Translations under genes and position numbers: made by a program
From: an uncultured Eubacteriales bacterium
GTDB taxonomy: Bacteria > Bacillota > Clostridia > Christensenellales > UBA1242
Direction: 5' to 3'
DNA length: 51,428 bases
Assembly (NCBI GenBank): GCA_905187655.1
Contig: CAJJIV010000001.1
Location: 1 to 51,428, forward strand
Notes under the pieces: generated by a model
Told to the model about the DNA's origin: nothing
Seen by the model: the letters and a program-made list of their open reading frames with translations, nothing else
The model's database searches: none
In this document: piece after piece, positions 33,365 through 41,863 of the stretch
How the letters are laid out: the number at the start of each line of letters is the position of its first letter
Numbering within the stretch: the first letter of the stretch is position 1

Positions 33365-34990
33365 ATGAAAAAAATAATTAACAAAGTGATACTTATAGCA
33401 TCTTGCATATTATTTATTTTTTTAGCACTGGGAGCAACAATGGTGTTCATTCCGGGTGTTAACATTTTGGGTGTAAAATATGTTAGATCTACAAGTGGTA
33501 GTGTTTATGACATAAAACAAAAATATGCACCAGAAGGTAGTTTTAGTTCGGTGGATATTGTTGCCGATAATATTCCTATTAAATTAAACTTTGTACAAAG
33601 TTATAATTATACAGTAGAACTAAATGAAAGGTTTAATGGGTTTTCAAAATATACCGAAACTCCAAAGTTAACTATGGAAGTAGTTGATGGTGCATTAAAA
33701 TTTTATGCAAAAGAATATAAACCTTTTATTTACCATAACCGATTAGATGAGTATGGATTAATAATTTCAATTCCTGTTTATTACCTGGGTAAGGTAAGTG
33801 TAACAAGCCAAACAAGTAAAATTACCGTTGGTGGACTAACAGGTCAGCTAGATACTCTAAGTTTAAACACCAAGGGGTTAATTACTATAGAAGACAGTTT
33901 TTCGGCAAACAATTTAGAAATTGTGTCTGGGTCTAAGTGGATTAAAATTAACGAAAATTGCAAAATAGCAAACAATCTAACTATTAAAACCACAAATGGC
34001 TCGGCAGAAGTTTTTGCACCAATTGGCGGAGAAATAAATTTTACATCAAATAGTGGTAAATTGTTTTTTAATTTGTGTAACTCACTTAAAGTAACTTGCA
34101 AAACTGGTGGAGTTGAACCGTTAGACAAAAGTGAAGGCAAGGTTAATACAACGGCAGATATTTCTTGCAATGGTTCAACTGTAATTTATTCAGCCCAGTC
34201 GGTTACCGCAAAAACAAAGAACGGAGACTTTTCTTTTGGACAATCTGGGCTTATTAACAATTCTAAGTTAGATGTTGAAACAAAAAGTGGAAATATAAAA
34301 CTTTTGGGTGAATTTAAAGCAGAAGATGTTTCATTAAAAACAAATTCAGGTGATATTGCTATTCAAAAAATTGACACTATAAAAATTAACACCAAGCACG
34401 GTAAAGTTAAATTAAATAGTGTAGAAACTGCCGAAATTAATGCTGGTTCAAGCGGAGTAGAAATATTAAAAGCGACCAATAATGTAACAGTGTCTACCCG
34501 AAGTGGATATGTAAAACTTGGAACTAGTGGTGCGGACTTTAATGCAAGTGCCACTATTAGCACTCTTGGTGGCGATGTAAAAATTATAAGCGGAGATGGT
34601 AAATCTTATGATATTACCACTAAAAGTGGCAAAGTTCAAATAACAAATTGTTATGATAATATAAGTGAATACAAAATAACTTCAAAAAGTGGAAGCATTT
34701 CTCTTCAAGGAATAAATGGAAAATCAGATATACAGACATCGGGAGAAGTAAGCTTAAGTGTGCACGAATTTAATGGTGAAGTAAGTGTTAATGCAAAAAA
34801 TAAAAAAGTTGAAGCTGTTGTAGAAGATGAAGCAATTTATTATTTACAAAGCAAGGGCAAAAAGGTAAGCGTGCCAGCCAAGAATGAAAAGGTTGAAATA
34901 TACAACACAACAATTGGTGCAACTGATACAAAAAATTTATTGACAGTAAAAACACATAAAGGTAAAATAACAATATCTGAAAAATTTTAA
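33365..34990 (+). CDS. Membrane-anchored beta-solenoid protein, DUF4097-like
   Basis: 541 residues. One N-terminal membrane segment (~7-29) makes it a signal-anchor or exported protein. The rest is a long series of short beta-strand repeats, each about 18-22 residues with a SG or NG turn: TKNGDFSFG, TKSGNIKLLG, TNSGDIAIQ, TKHGKVKL, TRSGYVKLG, TKSGKVQI and SKSGSISLQG. This is the pattern of DUF4097-type right-handed solenoids, known as putative adhesin or envelope proteins. No enzyme motif is seen. It sits 28 bp after alaS, in the dnaB unit. Function unknown. Confidence 0.7.
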   Translation: MKKIINKVILIASCILFIFLALGATMVFIPGVNILGVKYVRSTSGSVYDIKQKYAPEGSFSSVDIVADNIPIKLNFVQSYNYTVELNERFNGFSKYTETPKLTMEVVDGALKFYAKEYKPFIYHNRLDEYGLIISIPVYYLGKVSVTSQTSKITVGGLTGQLDTLSLNTKGLITIEDSFSANNLEIVSGSKWIKINENCKIANNLTIKTTNGSAEVFAPIGGEINFTSNSGKLFFNLCNSLKVTCKTGGVEPLDKSEGKVNTTADISCNGSTVIYSAQSVTAKTKNGDFSFGQSGLINNSKLDVETKSGNIKLLGEFKAEDVSLKTNSGDIAIQKIDTIKINTKHGKVKLNSVETAEINAGSSGVEILKATNNVTVSTRSGYVKLGTSGADFNASATISTLGGDVKIISGDGKSYDITTKSGKVQITNCYDNISEYKITSKSGSISLQGINGKSDIQTSGEVSLSVHEFNGEVSVNAKNKKVEAVVEDEAIYYLQSKGKKVSVPAKNEKVEIYNTTIGATDTKNLLTVKTHKGKITISEKF

Positions 34991-35004
34991 AGGTAGATAA
35001 ATTT

Positions 35005-35697
35005 ATGAGCGAACAAAAGAAAGCAAAACCAATTATTGTAACCCTTCCTCCCAATGCCTTGGAACAATCTAGTAATATGGAGAACTTTAAACTAGTTTTT
35101 GATGCCAATAACGAAATAAGACAATCATTGCTTAAGCGAGCAATAAAAGGCAAAGGAACAAGCAGTGAAAAATTGGAACTAATTGCAAAGTTCTTTGCAA
35201 CAAACATAAATATAGATTTTACTGATAATTGTAACCTATATAGTTTTGAATTAAAAGACAGCTTGGGTGAGCAAGAATATGCAATGTCACCTGTTTATGT
35301 GGGGAAGTACTTTTTAAAGTCTTCTAGGTTTGCCACCGCCGAAAACAAGCAATGGTATAGGCAAATTAAAGAGACATTACCGGTAGAGCTTTCACCTAAC
35401 ATATATTTAACTGAGCACGGAAAGTCGCTTTCAATTGCACAAGAAATTTCGTATTTTGCAAGTATGTTTGGCATAGAAAACGAAATACATAAATGTGGCA
35501 AAAAAAGACTTTTTAATAAAGAAACTGAAAGGTATGAGAGCCTTGAACTGTACACAAACCTGGTAAAAGTTAAAACTGAAGATGGGTTTAAGGTATTAAC
35601 CATAGATGTAACAACCACCATAACAGAACTAGATGCATTAAAGTGCCGTACACGAGACAAAATTATGGCCGGTTTGATAACTGATAATAATGCCTAA
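35005..35697 (+). CDS. Possible degenerate transglutaminase-like protein
   Basis: 230 residues, cytoplasmic by absence of a signal. The middle part (GKSLSIAQEISYFASMFGIE, ~139-158) and the later YTNLVKV and VLTIDVTT segments (~183-204) follow the layout of transglutaminase-like folds, where Cys, His and Asp would be catalytic. Here Ser and Thr/Tyr stand in the Cys and His places, so activity is unlikely. This is a pattern reading, not a firm family call. It is the last gene of the dnaB unit, 14 bp after the solenoid gene. Confidence 0.5.
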   Translation: MSEQKKAKPIIVTLPPNALEQSSNMENFKLVFDANNEIRQSLLKRAIKGKGTSSEKLELIAKFFATNINIDFTDNCNLYSFELKDSLGEQEYAMSPVYVGKYFLKSSRFATAENKQWYRQIKETLPVELSPNIYLTEHGKSLSIAQEISYFASMFGIENEIHKCGKKRLFNKETERYESLELYTNLVKVKTEDGFKVLTIDVTTTITELDALKCRTRDKIMAGLITDNNA

Positions 35698-35704
35698 AAG
35701 AAAT

Positions 35705-35735
35705 AAGAGTAAGTGAGAAATCACTTGCTCTTTTT
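35705..35735 (+). terminator. Terminator of the dnaB unit
   Basis: A 12 bp stem (AAGAGTAAGTGA/TCACTTGCTCTT with one G-T pair, GAAA loop) followed by five T. Confidence 0.88.
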
Positions 35736-35765
35736 GGTATATTTTGTACATATGGTTGTTTTTGT

Positions 35766-35794
35766 TTGACACAAATAGATAAAAAATGTAAAAT
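35766..35794 (+). promoter_or_regulatory. Glycogen operon promoter
   Basis: TTGACA and TAAAAT are separated by 17 bp. The predicted start is near 35801, giving a ~70 nt leader. Confidence 0.8.
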
Positions 35795-35818
35795 TTATTA
35801 GATACTAATTAATATGGG

Positions 35819-35855
35819 GGAGCGTTTAAACCGACTAGACTTGGGTAAATGCTCC
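35819..35855 (+). promoter_or_regulatory. Leader hairpin before glgB
   Basis: A 10 bp stem (GGAGCGTTTA/TAAATGCTCC, one G-T pair) encloses a 17-base loop. It ends just before the ribosome binding site AAGGGGA (35864-35870). It is not followed by a T run, so it is not an ordinary terminator. It may control translation or mRNA stability. I recognise no known riboswitch. Confidence 0.45.
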
Positions 35856-35872
35856 TTTGCTTTAAGGGGAAA

Positions 35873-37756
35873 ATGGACACAAAAAAATCTTTATATTTAT
35901 TTCAACAAGGCACCTATTACAACTCATATGAATTTATGGGTTGTCATTTGTGTTCAATTAATAAAGTAGATGGTGCCATTTTCCGAGTTTTTGCTCCTAA
36001 TGCTAAAGCAATAAGTGTTGTAGGTGATTTTAATGCCTGGAACGAAAAAGATGGGCAGATGCATCGCATAGATAATGGAGCAGTATGGGAAAAATTTGTA
36101 CCAAACGTACAAGTATATGACAACTATAAGTTTTTGGTAACAAATGCAAAGGGTGAAAAAGTTTTTAAGGCGGACCCATATGCTTTTCATAGTGAAACAA
36201 ATGGTCAAACAGCATCAAAGGTATACAATTTATCTGGTTACACTTGGGCAGACCAAGACTATCAAAAGTCTAAAAACATAACCAATCACTACACCTCTCC
36301 AATGAATATTTATGAAGTAAACTTTTGTTCATGGCAAAGGTATCCAGATGGTAATTATTTTTCTTATCGCAAACTTGCCGAAGAATTAATACCATATGTT
36401 GTTAAAATGGGCTATACACACATAGAAATTATGCCACTAACAGAATACCCTTATGATGGGTCTTGGGGCTATCAACCAACAGGGTACTTTTCGGTAACAA
36501 GCAGGTTTGGCACCCCACACGACTTTATGTATTTTGTAGATTGCTGTCATCAAAATAATATTAGTGTAATACTAGATTGGGTACCAGCACATTTCCCTAA
36601 AGATGAGCACGGCTTAATTGAATGGGACGGAACTTGTTTATATGAGTATAATAGTTGGGACCGCAAAGAGCATAAATCATGGGGAACTCGCCGTTTTGAT
36701 TATGGCAAGCCAGAAGTACAAAGTTTTTTAATTTCTAGTGCAATGTTCTTTTTAAAAGTCTTTCATATAGATGGCTTGCGGGTAGATGCCGTGGCATCAA
36801 TGTTATACCTAGACTACGATAAAAAGAATGGGGAGTGGGTTCCAAATTGTTATGGAAACAACAAACACCTAGAAGCCATTTCTTTCTTGCAAAAATTAAA
36901 TTGTGCCGTATTTAAAGAATTTCCTAGTGCACTAATGATAGCCGAAGAGTCTACTGCTTGGCCACTTGTAACAAAACCAACTGACATAGGCGGGCTTGGG
37001 TTTAATTATAAATGGAACATTGGCTGGATGAATGACACTCTAGAATATATTTCAATGGACCCATTTTTTAGAAAAGACAATCATAGCAAAGTCACCTTTT
37101 CAATGTTCTATGCGTTTAGTGAAAACTTTGTTTTGCCAATTTCGCATGATGAAGTAGTTTATGGCAAGCGGTCATTAATTAATAAAATGGCAGGTGATTA
37201 TGACCAAAAATTTAATTTAATGCGTGCGTTTTATGGTTATATGATGGCACACCCTGGTAAAAAACTTACTTTTATGGGCTCTGAAATTGGGCAATTTGAT
37301 GAGTGGGATAATACAAAATCGATTGAATTTTTTTTGTTAGACTATCCTAAACATAAAGAGCTTAATGACTATGTAAAAGACCTTAATTGGTTTTATTTAA
37401 CTCATAGCGAACTATACAACATAGACTTTTCTTGGGACGGATTTGAATGGATAATATCCAATGACACTCGCAACAATGTGGTTGTGTTTGCTCGAAAAAA
37501 CAACAAGGGCGAAAAATTGATTTGTGTAACAAACTTTTCGCCAGAGGAATTGTCTGGTTACCGAGTGTACCTAGATAAAGGAACTTACGAAGAAGTATTT
37601 AATTCCGATTTGAAGAAATATGGTGGTACAGGTATAACAAATGGAAAAATAAAAACTAAGCCAGATGAAAACAATAAAAAGGCAAACTACATAACCTTAA
37701 AAATACCGCGCAATAGCACAATGTATTTTAAAAAAGTAGAAACAAAAAAAATATAA
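35873..37756 (+). CDS. glgB: 1,4-alpha-glucan branching enzyme
   Basis: Makes the alpha-1,6 branches of glycogen. It has 627 residues: a CBM48 domain (~20-110, VFAPNAKAISVVGDFNAWN), then the GH13 barrel with nucleophile Asp305 (LRVDAVASML), acid Glu358 (MIAEESTAWP) and Asp426 (ISHDEV). The long N-terminal module of E. coli GlgB is absent. The start is the ATG after AAGGGGA. The C-terminus has a charged insertion (KTKPDENNKKAN). Confidence 0.96.
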   Translation: MDTKKSLYLFQQGTYYNSYEFMGCHLCSINKVDGAIFRVFAPNAKAISVVGDFNAWNEKDGQMHRIDNGAVWEKFVPNVQVYDNYKFLVTNAKGEKVFKADPYAFHSETNGQTASKVYNLSGYTWADQDYQKSKNITNHYTSPMNIYEVNFCSWQRYPDGNYFSYRKLAEELIPYVVKMGYTHIEIMPLTEYPYDGSWGYQPTGYFSVTSRFGTPHDFMYFVDCCHQNNISVILDWVPAHFPKDEHGLIEWDGTCLYEYNSWDRKEHKSWGTRRFDYGKPEVQSFLISSAMFFLKVFHIDGLRVDAVASMLYLDYDKKNGEWVPNCYGNNKHLEAISFLQKLNCAVFKEFPSALMIAEESTAWPLVTKPTDIGGLGFNYKWNIGWMNDTLEYISMDPFFRKDNHSKVTFSMFYAFSENFVLPISHDEVVYGKRSLINKMAGDYDQKFNLMRAFYGYMMAHPGKKLTFMGSEIGQFDEWDNTKSIEFFLLDYPKHKELNDYVKDLNWFYLTHSELYNIDFSWDGFEWIISNDTRNNVVVFARKNNKGEKLICVTNFSPEELSGYRVYLDKGTYEEVFNSDLKKYGGTGITNGKIKTKPDENNKKANYITLKIPRNSTMYFKKVETKKI

Positions 37757-37771
37757 TACAAGGGAAGAAAA

Positions 37772-39421
37772 ATGGTAGAAACAAAAGTAAAATCTTCACA
37801 AACAGTAAAAAGGCAGGTGGCACCAAAAGCACCACAAAAACAGCAGAAAAATAATGTGGCAGAAGTTAAACAAACTGCAATAATAAAGCCAAAGGCTTCC
37901 GAACTTAAAGTTTGCCAAACCCCAAAAGAAGAAAAGGTGACAGTAAATAACATTAATCAACAACAACAAGAACAACCAAAGGCTCAGCCAATAAAAAAGA
38001 GCATACTTTTTGTAGCATCAGAAGCTCAACCATTTTGTGCAACAGGAGGTTTAGCCGACATTGCATGTGGGCTTCCAAGGTTTATAAAAAGTCAAAAGCC
38101 AGAAATAGATATAAGGGTAATTTTACCTCTATATAGTTTTATAAAACCTGAGTATAAAAACAAGTTTACCTATTTAGGGAATAAGTATGTAAAATTATCG
38201 TGGAGAAATGAATACTGCGGAATTTTTGAATACAAATTAAACGGAATGACCTATTATTTTGTGGATAATGAAAAGTATTTCAAAAGAGATAGAATGTATG
38301 GTTATAACGATGATAACGAAAGGTTTGCATTCTTTTCTAAGGCAGTGCTAGAAAGTTTGTCTATTACTAATTTCTTCCCTGATATTATTCATGTAAATGA
38401 TTGGCAAACCGCGTTAATACCTACTTACCTTAAAACAATTGCTTGGCAAGATGGGCGATACAATCGCATAAAAACAGTGCTTAATATCCACAATCTTCAA
38501 TATCAAGGTAGATTTGGAATAAAAACCATTGAAGATGTGATTGGCATAGACCGTCGCTATCAAGGCATTTTGGAACAAGATGGAGATGTAAATTACTTAA
38601 AGTCGGCAATAGTTACCGCTGACCGTATTGTTGCTGTAAGCCCAAGTTATTCAGAAGAAATTAAGTATAGCAATTCTGGGTGCGGTTTAAACAAAATAAT
38701 TAAGCAAAATGAGTATAAATTAAGTGGAATTCTTAATGGGCTAGATTATGATTTCTATAATCCAGAAACTGATAATATAATTTACAAGAACTATAATATA
38801 AATTCAATTGAACTTAGAAAAGAAAATAAAATGAAGTTGCAAAAGGATTGGGGATTAGAAGTTAACCCTGATATCCCAATGGTTGCCATAGTTTCAAGAA
38901 TGGAAAAGCACAAAGGGTTAGACCTTGTTAAGCAATGTATGGAAAAGTTGATAATAGAAAACAACATACAACTTGTTGGTGTTGGCGAAGGAGCAAACGA
39001 ATATCACGATTATTTCAGATATTTAAACAACAAGTTTCCAAAACAATGCCATATTAACATAGGATATAGCCTAGAGATTGGGAAAATAATTTATAGCGCT
39101 ACCGATATTTTTGTAATGCCATCACTTGTAGAGCCATGTGGTCTTGCACAAATGGTTGCAAGCCGATATGGAGCTGTACCAATTGTAAGAGAAACTGGTG
39201 GCCTTAAAGATAGCATAAGAGATTTTGGCTGTAAAGGTGGAGGAAACGGATATACTTTTAGCAATTATAGTGTTAGTGACCTTGTTTATTCAATAAAACG
39301 TGCCTTAAATGATTTTAAAGACAAAAAATCTTGGGAAGAAAAGATTAAAACGGTTATGAAGGTGGATTTTAGTTGGGACAAAACTGCTCAAAAGTATATA
39401 GAAATTTATTTCAGCCTATAA
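37772..39421 (+). CDS. glgA: Glycogen synthase with an N-terminal extension
   Basis: GT5 enzyme that elongates alpha-1,4-glucan from a nucleotide-glucose. The GT5 fold begins at residue ~76 (KSILFVASEAQPFCATGGLAD) and ends with VEPCGLAQMVASRYG and VRETGGLKDSI. About 75 extra residues, rich in Lys, Gln, Pro and Val, precede it. In the KxGGL motif the Lys is replaced by Ala (ATGGLAD), a variant I believe some Firmicutes share. Total 549 residues. The site AAGGGAAG precedes the ATG. Confidence 0.94.
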   Translation: MVETKVKSSQTVKRQVAPKAPQKQQKNNVAEVKQTAIIKPKASELKVCQTPKEEKVTVNNINQQQQEQPKAQPIKKSILFVASEAQPFCATGGLADIACGLPRFIKSQKPEIDIRVILPLYSFIKPEYKNKFTYLGNKYVKLSWRNEYCGIFEYKLNGMTYYFVDNEKYFKRDRMYGYNDDNERFAFFSKAVLESLSITNFFPDIIHVNDWQTALIPTYLKTIAWQDGRYNRIKTVLNIHNLQYQGRFGIKTIEDVIGIDRRYQGILEQDGDVNYLKSAIVTADRIVAVSPSYSEEIKYSNSGCGLNKIIKQNEYKLSGILNGLDYDFYNPETDNIIYKNYNINSIELRKENKMKLQKDWGLEVNPDIPMVAIVSRMEKHKGLDLVKQCMEKLIIENNIQLVGVGEGANEYHDYFRYLNNKFPKQCHINIGYSLEIGKIIYSATDIFVMPSLVEPCGLAQMVASRYGAVPIVRETGGLKDSIRDFGCKGGGNGYTFSNYSVSDLVYSIKRALNDFKDKKSWEEKIKTVMKVDFSWDKTAQKYIEIYFSL

Positions 39422-39434
39422 AAAGGAGATAATA

Positions 39435-41855
39435 ATGAGACAAATTTCAGTTAAAGAAGAAAAAGAGTATAAGGAAGAGCTAGAAAAATATTTGCTTGGG
39501 CATTACGATTGTAAACTTAAAAATGCAACAACCGAGCAAGTGTTTAGGGCTCTTGCTGGTGTTATAAACAACAAATTATATGAACTAAGAGAACAGCAAA
39601 ATGCTGAAACTGAAAACCGAAATGCAAAACAATTGCATTATGTATCTATTGAATTTTTGTTAGGCAAATCATTAAAAAACCATTTGTGGAATTTGGGGCT
39701 AGAACAAACTTTTACAAAAATTTTAAAGTCGGCGGGTATTGATATTAATGATGTTTACGACAAGGAAGATGAATCTTGTTTAGGGAATGGTGGGCTTGGC
39801 AGACTTGCTGCATGTTATTTAGATTCACTTTCGGCACAAGGCTACCCAGTTTGTGGGCATTGCATTAAGTACGACTATGGTTTGTTTAAACAAAAAATAA
39901 TAGATGGTCAACAATTTGAACTTCCGGACTCACTAAATAGTGAAGTTTGGTTAAATCCACGTGGCGATGAGAGTTGTTCGGTATACTTTGGCGGAAAGGT
40001 TGTACAATCTTTAAACAAAGATGGTACCCTTGCTTTTAAGTATGAAAATGCAATGGAAGTTATTGCATATCCTTACGATATGTTAATTAGTGGCTACGAT
40101 GGAAAGAAGGTTAATGTGTTAAAACTGTGGTCAGCGCAAAGCAAAGACAGTTTTGACACACGCAAGTTTAGTCAGGGTGAATATGCACAGGCTATGGCGG
40201 TTAAAGATGAAATAGAGTCTATAAGCAAAGTTTTGTATCCATCTGATGAGCACGAGCAAGGCAAGTCATTGCGACTAAAACAAGAGTACTTTTTGGCATC
40301 AGCAGTATGTCAGAACATAATTAGTACTCACTTAAAACAAGGTAGAGCACTAGCAAAACTACCCGATTATGTTTGCTTGCAGATCAATGATACACACCCA
40401 GTTTTAATTATTCCAGAATTAATGAGGCTTCTTATGGATGAGCATCATCTAGGTTGGAATGAAGCGTGGGCAATTGTTTCCAAAATGGTTGGTTATACTA
40501 ACCATACTTTGCTAAGCGAAGCACTGTCTATTAAAGAAATTAACTTATTAGACAGATATCTTCCAAGAATTGCCATGATAATTAGAGAAATGGACCGCAG
40601 ATTTCGTTTGTCGCTTGCCGAAAATGGAACAGATAAAACAGCAATTGAAAATATTGCAATTATTTCTAAAGGCAAGGTAAATATGACCAATCTTGCAGTT
40701 TATGCAAGCACGATTGTAAATGGTGTTTCGGTTGTGCATAGTCTAATATTAAAAAACAGTCTATTAAAAGATTTTGCAAAAGTTACTCCGCATAAGTTTG
40801 TTAATATAACAAATGGCATAACTCAAAGATTTTGGCTTGCACAATCTAACCCAGAGTTAGATGGCCTTATTACATCTCTTATTGGTAATGGTTATTATAC
40901 TAACGCAAATGAACTTACAAAACTAGACAAATTTGCACTAGATGACAAAACCATTGAACAGATGGAAAAAATAAAGTTAATGAATAAAATCGCTTTTTCT
41001 AAGTACCTTTTAAAAACTCAAAAGGTATTAATAAATCCAAATTCTAGGTTTGATGTTCAAGTTAAAAGAATTCATGAATATAAGAGGCAACTGTTAAATG
41101 CGCTTAAAATAATTTATCTTTATGGACAGCTTAAAGAAAACCCAAATATGAACTTTACTCCACAAACATTTATCTTTGGCGGTAAGGCGGCTTCGGGCTA
41201 CTATATGGCAAAGCGAATAATAAAACTTATTTATAATCTAAGCCAAGACATAGACCAACACAAAAATATTTCTAAAAAACTTAAGGTTGTATTTGTAGAG
41301 AATTATGGGGTATCTGTTGCACAATTACTTATGCCAGCAACTGATGTAAGTGAACAAATTTCACTAGCAGGCAGAGAAGCAAGTGGAACAGGAAACATGA
41401 AGGCTGTTATGAATGGTGCACTTATGTTACATACCAAAGATGGTGCAAACATTGAAATTGTTGAAAAGTGCGGAGAAAAGAACTCATTTGCATTTGGGTT
41501 AACCACCGAAGAAGTAGAAAATATTTGGTCAAACGGCTATAACCCAAGATATTACTACAACAAAAGTGAAGCCATAAGAAAGGTGATTTCTATGCTAAAC
41601 GAAGGATTTATGGGAGAATCCTTTAAAGATATTTCCGATTATCTTCTTGGAGAATCTAATTACAAAGACATTTATATGTGCTTAGCAGATTTTGATAGTT
41701 ATCTTGAAGCACATATGGCCATGGATAAAGTATATCGCAATAAAAAGAATTGGTATTCTAAAGCAATTCATAATATTTCTTGTATGGGTTATTTTTCAGC
41801 TGATCGTGCCATAGAAGAATATGTTAACACAGTTTGGAAACTTAAAAAAGTTTAG
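39435..41855 (+). CDS. glgP: Glycogen phosphorylase
   Basis: Releases glucose 1-phosphate from glycogen chain ends. It has 806 residues, the normal length. GNGGLGRLAACYLDSLS is the N-terminal hallmark. The pyridoxal-phosphate Lys is Lys656 in SGTGNMKAVMNGAL. The product enters glycolysis via phosphoglucomutase and Pgi. AAAGGAG precedes the ATG, 13 bp after glgA. Confidence 0.97.
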   Translation: MRQISVKEEKEYKEELEKYLLGHYDCKLKNATTEQVFRALAGVINNKLYELREQQNAETENRNAKQLHYVSIEFLLGKSLKNHLWNLGLEQTFTKILKSAGIDINDVYDKEDESCLGNGGLGRLAACYLDSLSAQGYPVCGHCIKYDYGLFKQKIIDGQQFELPDSLNSEVWLNPRGDESCSVYFGGKVVQSLNKDGTLAFKYENAMEVIAYPYDMLISGYDGKKVNVLKLWSAQSKDSFDTRKFSQGEYAQAMAVKDEIESISKVLYPSDEHEQGKSLRLKQEYFLASAVCQNIISTHLKQGRALAKLPDYVCLQINDTHPVLIIPELMRLLMDEHHLGWNEAWAIVSKMVGYTNHTLLSEALSIKEINLLDRYLPRIAMIIREMDRRFRLSLAENGTDKTAIENIAIISKGKVNMTNLAVYASTIVNGVSVVHSLILKNSLLKDFAKVTPHKFVNITNGITQRFWLAQSNPELDGLITSLIGNGYYTNANELTKLDKFALDDKTIEQMEKIKLMNKIAFSKYLLKTQKVLINPNSRFDVQVKRIHEYKRQLLNALKIIYLYGQLKENPNMNFTPQTFIFGGKAASGYYMAKRIIKLIYNLSQDIDQHKNISKKLKVVFVENYGVSVAQLLMPATDVSEQISLAGREASGTGNMKAVMNGALMLHTKDGANIEIVEKCGEKNSFAFGLTTEEVENIWSNGYNPRYYYNKSEAIRKVISMLNEGFMGESFKDISDYLLGESNYKDIYMCLADFDSYLEAHMAMDKVYRNKKNWYSKAIHNISCMGYFSADRAIEEYVNTVWKLKKV

Positions 41856-41863
41856 AGAAATAT

